Positions 27,801 to 35,700 of a DNA stretch of 64,000 nucleotides are shown in pieces. The position numbers and the translations under genes were made by a program. Numbering within the stretch: the stretch's first letter is position 1; every line of letters starts with the position of its first letter. A model generated the notes under the pieces. That model saw only the letters and a program-made list of their open reading frames with translations, did no database searches and was not told where the DNA came from. This stretch comes from G965267335 sp965267335 (lineage in GTDB: Bacteria > Bacteroidota > Bacteroidia > Cytophagales > JAAEPT01): the NCBI GenBank assembly GCA_965267335.1, contig OZ253953.1, positions 1,984,001 to 2,048,000 on the forward strand, written 5' to 3'.

Positions 27801-29299
27801 CTGAGTGGCAAAAAATTTTCCCAAAAGCTACTTATGATCCCAAACCAGACCTTCCAGATGATTTCTTTGAGAAGGAGTTAGACTTTGAGACTGCCTTACT
27901 TGAGGTTGTGCGAGGTAGAATGGAAAGCCAGGGTCCTGTGACGGAAGAAAAACTTGCGAGTCTTTTGGGGGTAGAGGTGTTTCATGTGCAAATGGCATTG
28001 CTTAAACTAGAAGGGCAGGGGTTTGTTTTTCAGGGGTATTATTCACCTGATGTTGATGAAAAGGAATGGGTCGAACGTAGATTGCTCCATCGTATCCATA
28101 AGTATACCTTAACAAGTTTAAGACGAGAAATTGAGCCCGTCTCAAGCCAGGATTTCATGAGATTTTTGTTCAAGTGGCAAAATTGTAGCGAAGAAGATAA
28201 ACTAAGTGGGCCGGAAGGATTGACCGAAGTTTTGGAAAAGCTTGAAGGTTTTGAATCAGCTGCAGGCTCCTGGGAGAGTGATATATTACCAACAAGAATC
28301 AATAACTATGATCCATCATGGCTGGATATTTTGAGCCTCTCCGGTAGAGTCGTATGGGGACGATTGCGTCCGTTTAGATCGAATGGTAATGGCAAATCTT
28401 CTCCAATAAAAACAACTCCGGTTACACTGGTAAAAAGGGAGAATATGTGTTTATGGACCTGTTTAGCCGGATCAGAAAAGTGCGGGTTAGAGGACCTAGA
28501 TCAAAAAAGTCAGCGTGTTTATCAATCACTGAAAAATAATAACAGTTTGTTTTTTGATCAGATTGTAAAAGAAACAGAACTGTTATCAACTCAGGTTGAG
28601 GAGGCGCTTGATGTATTGGCAGCTCATGGTTTTGTGACGAGTGACAGCTTTACCGGCTTGCGGGCCTTACTTACACCAGTCAATAATAGGCCAGACGAAA
28701 ATGGCAACAAAAGAAATAGAAAGAAGGCAGTTTTTGGTATGGACCATGCCGGCAGATGGTCTCTGATATCTTCTCTCTGTGAAGAGGATAGAACTGTACT
28801 TGATCCCGATGATGTCGAGTATGTCGCCCGGCTGTTGTTGAGGCGATATGGTGTTGTCTTTAGAAAACTCTTTGAACAAGAAAGCTTTGTTCCGAAATGG
28901 AGAGACCTATTAAGGGTTTACCGAAGGATGGAAGCATGTGGGGAAATCAGAGGAGGAAGGTTCGTGTCCAATGTTTCGGGAGAGCAGTTTGCTTTACCGG
29001 AGGCGGTTACACTCCTAAGAACTACCAGGAATGATAAAGAACAAGAAGAAGTCATCGTCATCAGTGCCGTAGATCCTTTGAATCTCACGGGTGTGATTAC
29101 TACTGGCCGTAGGATCAGTACACTTACCGGCAATCGTATTCTATATAAAGGCGGTATTCCGGTGGCTGTTCGGGAAGCAGGAACGATCCAGTTTCTTATG
29201 GAATTGAGTGAAGCCGAAAAGTGGAAACTTCAGAACATACTGATTCAAAAGAAAGCTCCACCAATGTTACGGGCGTACCTTGGGAAAAACTCTGTATAG
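24857..29299 (+). CDS. lhr: ATP-dependent helicase Lhr
   Basis: 1,480 residues, close to the ~1,540 of E. coli Lhr, so the long C-terminal part is included. Helicase motifs: 'APTGSGKT' (42-49), 'TPESL' (motif Ib region), 'DEIH' (167-170), 'SATQ' (202-205), 'HHGSLSREQR', and 'QRVGRSGH' (motif VI). After the Lhr core (RecA1, RecA2, winged helix and domain 4) comes the AlkZ-like/Lhr-CTD region ('AYLGKNSV' is the tail). Lhr is a 3'-to-5' superfamily 2 helicase that acts on branched DNA or RNA-DNA hybrids and is linked to DNA repair. It stands alone; the next gene is convergent with a 6-base gap. Confidence 0.95.
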   Translation: MSLQKFHPAVRKWFKDKFESPSEIQDFAWPRIYNKENVLLAAPTGSGKTLASFLAIINELIEKGLQGALEEKTYVVYVSPLKALSNDIEKNLREPLQGIRTTLFEMGFGDVEVTAKVRTGDTTPSDRAAMIKSPPHILVTTPESLFLLVTSTRGREMLKSVNTLIMDEIHAVVEDKRGSHLSLTVERLEKLSINKLNRIGISATQKPIIETAKFLVGNTNIDKKGEPDCVILDKGHKREIDLALEIPDTPLSALMSNEMWEEFYESLVNYVNGHKTTLIFVNTRRMAERLSHDLGKILGEEHITSHHGSLSREQRLLAEEKLKSGQLKALVATASLELGIDIGHVDLVCQIGSPRSISAFLQRVGRSGHWIGGTPKGRIYVTTRDELVEATALLDAVRRGELDTLIIPEKPIDILSQQIIAAAACDEWEEDELFELVSNAYPYTGLTRKEFDDTLEMMTVGFTNRRGYKRSYLHRDKVNKKVRARKGARLAVLQSGGAIPDLFDYDVIMEPTNTFVGTVNEDFAIESLPGDIFQLGISSWRVLKVENGVLRVEDAAGLPPTIPFWFGEAPGRTIELSQSVSRLRETIDELIQKDNEECGLLGDNLDSSTAVNTLEDRNNPYEKLKISSLNWLINEVGISKAGADQLVHYLLTAKLALGTIPSQNKLMLERFFDEVGDMHLVIHSPFGSDMNSAWGLALRKRFCRGFNFELQAAANEDCIILSLSQTHSFVLSEIYKYLKSKTVRHILIQAMLDAPMFEVRWRWNASRAMAVLRRRNGKKIPAQIQRMEAEDFVALAFPDQIACLENIVGDREIPDHPLVNQTIHDCLTEAMDIDLLEEVIRKIENEEVALLTAELREPSPLAQEIINARPYAFLDEAPAEERRTRAIQNRRWLDPADAKELGKLSPEAIDMVMKEAWPRVDSADELHDALVLLGFVTEEEAMRGNDDFGWDIFINELIENNRATRLQLPDGRIHWIASERIPEWQKIFPKATYDPKPDLPDDFFEKELDFETALLEVVRGRMESQGPVTEEKLASLLGVEVFHVQMALLKLEGQGFVFQGYYSPDVDEKEWVERRLLHRIHKYTLTSLRREIEPVSSQDFMRFLFKWQNCSEEDKLSGPEGLTEVLEKLEGFESAAGSWESDILPTRINNYDPSWLDILSLSGRVVWGRLRPFRSNGNGKSSPIKTTPVTLVKRENMCLWTCLAGSEKCGLEDLDQKSQRVYQSLKNNNSLFFDQIVKETELLSTQVEEALDVLAAHGFVTSDSFTGLRALLTPVNNRPDENGNKRNRKKAVFGMDHAGRWSLISSLCEEDRTVLDPDDVEYVARLLLRRYGVVFRKLFEQESFVPKWRDLLRVYRRMEACGEIRGGRFVSNVSGEQFALPEAVTLLRTTRNDKEQEEVIVISAVDPLNLTGVITTGRRISTLTGNRILYKGGIPVAVREAGTIQFLMELSEAEKWKLQNILIQKKAPPMLRAYLGKNSV

Positions 29300-29305
29300 G
29301 TTGAC

Positions 29306-29692
29306 CTATTTGGCAATTAGTTTTTCAAGATCAACTTTCGATAGAGGCCGTTTTATTATCGGATAAGTTGCGAGTTGACTGTGCTCCGGTTTTATGTCTC
29401 CAACTAATACTACTGTTGCCTTAGATAAGAAGTCTGAATCCAACTGCTCTAATTGATCGATAAATTCAATGTAAGATTGGTTACTGAATCCAGTGTGAAG
29501 TAGGATGAGACTCGTTTGGTCCTTATAAATGTTAGAGAGGAGCTCCACATAAATAGATGCATCCGGAGTTTGTTGTTTAGTGGTAATGTTTTCAACTATA
29601 AAATGATCTAAAATGAACTGTCGATCTTCTATAAGTTCATCATTATTTTTTCCCACTATGATTACGTTGTGCAGGCGATGGTTAGATGGCAT
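29306..29692 (-). CDS. Degenerate response-regulator receiver-like protein
   Basis: 128 residues, the size of a lone receiver domain. The strand-helix pattern fits: hydrophobic strand 1 'NVIIVGKN' (9-16, with the usual acidic pair replaced by Lys-Asn-Asn), 'SLILLHTG' (61-68) where the phosphoacceptor Asp should be but is His66, 'ATVVLVGD' (92-99) for strand 4, and 'IIKRPLS' (112-118) with the conserved Lys-Pro of strand 5. If this is right, it cannot be phosphorylated in the usual way and may be a protein-interaction module. The hybrid kinase gene is about 900 bases away. This is a fold-level guess from pattern only. Confidence 0.5.
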   Translation of the reverse strand: MPSNHRLHNVIIVGKNNDELIEDRQFILDHFIVENITTKQQTPDASIYVELLSNIYKDQTSLILLHTGFSNQSYIEFIDQLEQLDSDFLSKATVVLVGDIKPEHSQLATYPIIKRPLSKVDLEKLIAK

Positions 29693-29955
29693 ATACGATA
29701 ACTTATATGTACAAAGCTAGCGTACATTAATTGATTTTGTGTGGGCAATTAGACGAGTGGAAGAATTTATCCGATAAGTAACATGAATGATATAAATTTT
29801 TAACTAAGACATAAAAAACTTACATCAATTTTGCGTCTCGTGTCTGGTGTTTTTGTTAGTAATTGTCTGTTATGTAATATTTTATGAGAAAATTTGCTGA
29901 TAATAAATATGTAATATATCTTCGAAGTGCCTTATAACTGAAACTTACATTTTTT

Positions 29956-30054
29956 ATGCTTAATAAGTTGAATTATGCCGCTATGGCCATAGAGGTTGTC
30001 CTGACTTTGGCTATAATTGTTTCAAGAGTATTGTTTGGTACTGATCTGTTCTAG
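29956..30054 (+). CDS. Possible small membrane peptide (32 codons)
   Basis: ATG 29956 to TAG 30052-30054. The peptide starts MLNKLNYAAM and then has one hydrophobic helix (IEVVLTLAIIVSRVLF), a typical small single-span layout with a Lys near the start. It ends 7 bases before the convergent HMA lipoprotein gene. No clear ribosome-binding site or promoter is seen; in AT-rich DNA such hydrophobic frames also arise by chance. Confidence 0.3.
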   Translation: MLNKLNYAAMAIEVVLTLAIIVSRVLFGTDLF

Positions 30055-30061
30055 GTGAACA

Positions 30062-30400
30062 TTATTGATCGGTATCATCATATTTACAGCATTCGTGTAA
30101 ATTATTGTATGCGGCTGTGTCGGCAGGGATGTGTTCTGTTTTATAGCCTGTTTGGGCAATTAAGCTTTCTATTTCCCTGAGCGTGATAGCAGTAGTGTCA
30201 TAGGTGATTTCCATAATTTTACTATCTACATTCCAATTTCTACTGATTACTCCTACGTCCTTGGTTAAGGGTTTTTCCATGGTTTCCTTACACATTGAAC
30301 AGACCCCATTGACTTTAATTGAAACAGTCTTATTTGTTGATGTTTCGCTGCAGCTGTAAATTACTAAACTTGAAAGGAGTACAATTACCGTGGATTTCAT
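30062..30400 (-). CDS. HMA-domain lipoprotein
   Basis: 112 residues. A lipoprotein signal with lipobox 'VIYSC' (Cys17) is followed by a heavy-metal-associated domain: 'VNGVCSMCKETMEKPL' carries the CxxC metal site, then 'GVISRNWNVDSKIMEITYD' and 'LIAQTGYKTE', as in copper chaperones and MerP-type proteins. A second possible metal-binding stretch near the end is 'NNLHECCKY'. It likely binds Cu(I) or a similar soft metal in the periplasm, held to a membrane. No partner gene for metal transport is adjacent. Confidence 0.85.
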   Translation of the reverse strand: MKSTVIVLLSSLVIYSCSETSTNKTVSIKVNGVCSMCKETMEKPLTKDVGVISRNWNVDSKIMEITYDTTAITLREIESLIAQTGYKTEHIPADTAAYNNLHECCKYDDTDQ

Positions 30401-30607
30401 ATCAAATTGATTAATTTCATTCTTATATCTTACAATATTAATTAAGCCATCTAAGAATAAGTAAGATTGAGCGATAAATCTAGTGTAATCGGAACTGAAA
30501 TCTATTTATTACCGCACGCTGCAGTCTATTGATTTTAAACTAAATAGCAGATCAGGCATCTGATAGTTGAAATAATCGTAAGCATAGTTGAGCGTTTTGA
30601 TAAGGGA

Positions 30608-32437
30608 ATGAGTTTTTGGAAATATATAAAGGATATACCATCATTTGGTGTCAATACCAGGGATAGAATTTCTGTTCAGAGAAAAGTACGCCTTTCCAAC
30701 TACGTACTTGTATTGGTTTCAATTGTCGTGATCTGTGTTGGTCCGATATGGCTTTATATTGGGGAAGTTGCTATAGCAGTAGGTATTCTAAGTTTAATAC
30801 CTGTTGCTGTTTTGATGATCTATTTGAATAAGATCGGGAGGCACAAGTTTTCAAGAATTTTTTTGATCGTATTTAATACAGTCGTTGCCATAGTTACAAC
30901 TGATGTGATTGGGACACAGGGAGGTACGCAGTATTACTTCTTTACAATTATGGTCGGTATTTATAGCTTATTTGACTACGAAGAACAAGCTACCAGAATT
31001 ACGCTCTTACTATTAACTCTTTTTTCATTCGTTGTTCTACATAGTTATGACTATGACTTAATTACCGATTACAGGGTTGGCCACAAGGCAATTGAATTTT
31101 TATTTTACGTTAATTTAACTTTAGCTTTTGGTATTTCGGTATTGGTTTTAGGTGGGAATTTGAGGTTTGTATACGATGATGAGCAACAACTATTACTACG
31201 GAATAAAGAGCTTTCAGAACTATCTGAAGATCTGTATGAAACTCGAGAAATACTTTTTAAGAATCAGGATAAACTTCGGAGGGCTAAGAACGAGGCTGAA
31301 AAAGCACTTAAAATTAAGTCTGACTTTCTCTCTAATATGAGTCATGAAATAAGGACTCCAATGAATTCAGTAATCGGTTTTTCCGAACTCTTGTTGGAGT
31401 CTGGAAACCTCAGTAAAGAAGAGTTGTTGTACATTGAATCAATCAAGACATCAACCAATCACCTATTAGTAATTATCAACGATATTCTGGATTTTTCGAA
31501 ACTAGAGTCAGGAAAATTGTCGTTGGAGAGTATTCCGATCAATTTGAAGGAAGAGCTACAAACTTTGGAATATCAACTATCACTAAGTGCTAAACAGAAA
31601 AAACTCAGGTTCAATACTTCACTTGACCGAGAAATTTGTGACTATCTTATTGGAGATCCTGTTCGTTTACGCCAGATACTCATGAATTTATGTAGTAATG
31701 CAATAAAATTCACAAAAGAAGGAAGTGTAGAATTGGGGGCCAAAGTCATTTGGAATAAGAAAAATACTCAGCGGATTCAATTTTGGGTGAAAGATACAGG
31801 GATTGGTATACCAGAACATCTACATGAAAATGTATTTGAAAGTTTTCAGCAGGGACAATCAGGTACTAGTAGGAGTTATGGTGGTACAGGCTTGGGGTTG
31901 GCAATTGCCAGAGAGTTAACGACTCTTCATGGTGGAGAAATTTGGTTGAATAGTAAAGAGGGGAAAGGTAGTACATTCTACGTTGAGATTCCTTTCGAAA
32001 AGTCACAGGGCCCTGAAGATGACCCTAGTCAATATTCGGTTGGTGTTGAGTCAATCAGAGGTGTTAGAATACTGACTGCCGAAGACAACGAGATGAATCG
32101 ATTACTACTCAATCAGTTTTTTAAGAAGTGGGATATTGAGAACGATTTTGTGAATAATGGTGAAGAAGCAATCAGGCAAAGTAAAATCAAAAAGTATGAC
32201 CTTATACTAATGGACTTACAGATGCCTGTTATGAATGGATATGATGCCATTACCATAATCCAGGAGGATGAAACGAACTTGAATGCTGAGACACCAGCGG
32301 TTGCGGTGACTGCGGACGCTTTTCCTGAAACGGAAGCGAGGGCATTGAGTGATGGTTTCCTGGGATTTGTAAGCAAACCAATTGATCAGAATGAACTCAA
32401 AGTGACAATAAAAACCCTTACTAAAAATAAATACTGA
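30608..32437 (+). CDS. Membrane hybrid sensor histidine kinase
   Basis: 609 residues. About six hydrophobic helices span residues 30-185, making an integral membrane sensor (a 5-7TM-type region with no recognisable extracellular ligand domain). A coiled coil (~195-238) follows, then HisKA with His246 in 'MSHEIRTPM', the ATPase N-box 'NLCSNAIKFT' (360-369), G1 'DTGIG' (396-400) and G2 'GGTGLGLA', and a receiver with 'AEDNEMN' (491-497) and phosphoacceptor Asp536 in 'DLILMDLQMP'. Signal flow is expected by phosphotransfer from His246 to Asp536, then to an unknown partner. There is no Hpt domain in the protein or nearby. Confidence 0.93.
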   Translation: MSFWKYIKDIPSFGVNTRDRISVQRKVRLSNYVLVLVSIVVICVGPIWLYIGEVAIAVGILSLIPVAVLMIYLNKIGRHKFSRIFLIVFNTVVAIVTTDVIGTQGGTQYYFFTIMVGIYSLFDYEEQATRITLLLLTLFSFVVLHSYDYDLITDYRVGHKAIEFLFYVNLTLAFGISVLVLGGNLRFVYDDEQQLLLRNKELSELSEDLYETREILFKNQDKLRRAKNEAEKALKIKSDFLSNMSHEIRTPMNSVIGFSELLLESGNLSKEELLYIESIKTSTNHLLVIINDILDFSKLESGKLSLESIPINLKEELQTLEYQLSLSAKQKKLRFNTSLDREICDYLIGDPVRLRQILMNLCSNAIKFTKEGSVELGAKVIWNKKNTQRIQFWVKDTGIGIPEHLHENVFESFQQGQSGTSRSYGGTGLGLAIARELTTLHGGEIWLNSKEGKGSTFYVEIPFEKSQGPEDDPSQYSVGVESIRGVRILTAEDNEMNRLLLNQFFKKWDIENDFVNNGEEAIRQSKIKKYDLILMDLQMPVMNGYDAITIIQEDETNLNAETPAVAVTADAFPETEARALSDGFLGFVSKPIDQNELKVTIKTLTKNKY

Positions 32438-32757
32438 GTTAATCATAAGGCACTTACATAGCCATTTATTTTTGAGTTTGCATAAACTTTTTTAGTAGAG
32501 CATATCTTACTGTTACTAAAAAGATAGTTGCGCTCTGATTTCTGTGCACAATATCCGGTTATGATCAATTCCTTTCATTTTTCACTTGCTTATTATCCGT
32601 AATAAAGCACCTAGATCGCTTTGTTGTTAGCTGGTATTTTCTGCCCATTGGGAGTAAGTTCTTTTGTTGTATCTAAGCTTTTTCCAACCTTTCTCTAACC
32701 CACAATTGATTGCCTGGCAACAGTTGTAATAACCTTCTACAACCAAATATTAAAGAC
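32438..32757. other. Intergenic region with an AT-rich hairpin
   Basis: 320 bases between the hybrid kinase and the beta-helix protein. It holds an imperfect palindrome, TTTTTAGTA (32489-32497) with TACTAAAAA (32514-32522), which could act as a weak terminator for the kinase gene. I see no clear promoter box or small gene. Confidence 0.35.
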
Positions 32758-35700
32758 ATGAATATTTCAAAAGGGCTCGCTCTATTAGTGTGCTTTTTGC
32801 TGACATTGAGCCATAGCTATTCCCAATATATCGTAGACGCTAATACTGACAATGCCCCGCTCACTGGTGGCGTAGGAGTTGGTTCGATCGGTGACCTACG
32901 GTATTGCATTGAGCAAGCAAATGCTAATCCAGGAAGTACGATTACGTTTGCAATACCCGGGGCCGGACCTCATACAATTGTACTGAATGGTCAACTAAAC
33001 ATTATCAGTAATACCTTTATAAACGGGGCAAGTCAGTCTGGTCAGGATAGGATAATTCTTGATGGAGGCAGTGGAGGGTATAATTGCTTTGCAGTTTTTC
33101 CATGTTGCGGTCAGGATCCCAATGGAGCAGTGCTTGAGTCCATGGTCATCAAAAACTTTGGAAGTAATGGGGTAAGTCTTGACGGTGCTACAGGAATTAC
33201 AATCACCGATTGCTTTATTGGTGTTGATTCTGATGGGATTACTGTTGCTGGAAATGGTGCGAATGGCATTGTGTTGATCAACGGGGCCGGCAGTAGTACA
33301 ATTGATAACTGCAGGATAATTGGTAATGGCACAAACGGTGTTGATTTAACAGTTTCATCCTCCAATACAATTACAGGTAATGTCATTTCAGCCAATGGTT
33401 CAAACGGAATAAACCTAAATGCCTGTACGGGAAATACAATCCAAGGCAATCTTATCGGTACAAATCCCTCCGGGACAGCAGATATGGGTAATGGTTCAAA
33501 TGGGATAAATCTCGTGTTCGGATCAAATGGCAACACAATTGGTGGTAATACGGTGAGTCAGAGAAACGTAATCTCTGGTAATGATGATAGTGGTGTTTTT
33601 TGTTTCCAGTCAGACCAAAATGAATTCTATGGAAATTATATAGGCACGGACATAAATGCAACTGCAATAATTCGAAATGATGGGCATGGAATATTACTTC
33701 ATGATGGGTCAGACGAGAATATTATTGGAAGCCCGACTTCTGGAGCTCGAAATATCATTTCAGGTAACGGATCCAGTGAATTTGTGCATGGAATATATAT
33801 TCAACTGAACTCCAATAATAACATTGTACAGGGAAACTACATTGGTGTTGATGTTACAGGGAATAACCGCCTTGCAAATACCGGAAACGGAATATCTATT
33901 GCAGAGTCATGTAGTGGTTCTGTTATTGGGGGAGATCAGGTTGGAGAGGGAAATGTGATTTCCGGAAATGGTTTTTTTGATAACCTAACTCCCAATCTGA
34001 ATAGTGGGATTAGTATGGTAAATCTAATCGAAAATACTACAATTGAAGGGAACATGATTGGCGTTAACCCTAACGGGACTATTGCTATTCCCAATGCAAA
34101 TTATGGAATTTGGGCAAATACGATCGGTGGTAATGTGATTATTGGAAGTTCCGATGCCGGAAATATAATTTCCTCTAATGGCGTTTATGGGTTTGCAGGA
34201 GCCGATCAGGGAATTCACCTGGAGAATGTTGATGACGTTGAAATATACAACAACGTGATTGGTCTTAATGCTGCTGGAACGATGGACTACGGTAATGGAG
34301 CAGAAGGGATTTTTATCATACAAAGTAATAATGTGACTATAGGAAATGCAACAGCCGGTAATACCATTTCCGGTAATGATGCTGAAGGGATTCATATCTC
34401 CGCTTCCACCAATATCACAGTTCGTGGCAACTATATTGGAACCGATGTCAACGGCACTATAGGTAATGGAAGTCTAGGAAACGCATTGAGTGGGATTAAA
34501 ATTGATTTTGCCAGTGTTGGAATCGTTGTGGGAGGAAGTGTAACGGGAGAAGGTAATATTGTATCAGGTAACGGAACGGTTGGTTTAGAGGGGAATGGCG
34601 TACTGGTATATGGAGGATCTGACGATGCAATAGTTCAGGGAAATATCATAGGTATTGACGTCAATGGAACGGCCTATGGCAATACTTTGCATGGAGTAAA
34701 TGTGGAAGGTTCTGAAAATGTTACAATAGGGGGACTTACAGGGACATCAGGCAACATTATTTCAAACAGCGGTTTCCATGGAATTCAATTTCGGGACGTC
34801 AATTCAGGGTATGCATATGGTAATTATATTGGCCTTGGCCTGACCGGTTCCGGTGATCATGGCAACGGACAAAATACATCGAGTTCAGATAAAGGTTCCG
34901 GGATTTTATTACTAAACGCTCATAATATTGAAATTGGAGGAACAACAAATGCCCACAGGAATGTGATCTCCAATAATCGTGAAATGGGGATTCATACTGT
35001 TGCAGCTAATAATACGCTGATACAAAACAATTATATTGGTGTTGATGCAACCAATACGCAGAGTGAAGGGAATTACCAGGGAGGGGTAAAGATTGTTGGA
35101 GTAAATGTCGGTTTTGGCGCAGCCGGTTTTGGTAGCTCTGTCATTGAAAATATAATTGCTAATTCTCAAAATATAAGTGTTTCAAATCAAGGAAATGGTT
35201 TTGGGATAGCTGTAGTTGGGAATAACACAGGAGACCAAAATGAAATTGTCAGGAATTCTATATACTGTAATGCAGGAGAAGGCATATCTCTTGACCTTGA
35301 CGTCAATGAGTCTTTCGGTGCAGGTGGAGCTGGTAATACCGGGAAATCTACGCCTGTAAAAGATGTATTGAACTGTAGTGCCACTGAAACTGTTGGTGCT
35401 GCAGGATCGGTTGAGCCGTTCGATGAAGTTCATGTGTACTACAATAACCTTTGTGGTTGCGAAGGTGAAGAGTACCTTGGGATGACTACAGCAGCAGCAG
35501 ATGGTAGTTGGTCGTTTACTCATCCGTTTGCGGTAGCAGACAGCTCAATGGTTACCGTTACTGCTACTGATGTAGACAATAATACTTCACAATTTTCATC
35601 TTGCTGTATCGCTACTGCGGGAACGATTTCAGGTTCTGGGATTTTATGCGTAGGTGATGACCTGACTATCGATATCCAGAATCACCTTGGTGTCAGCTTT

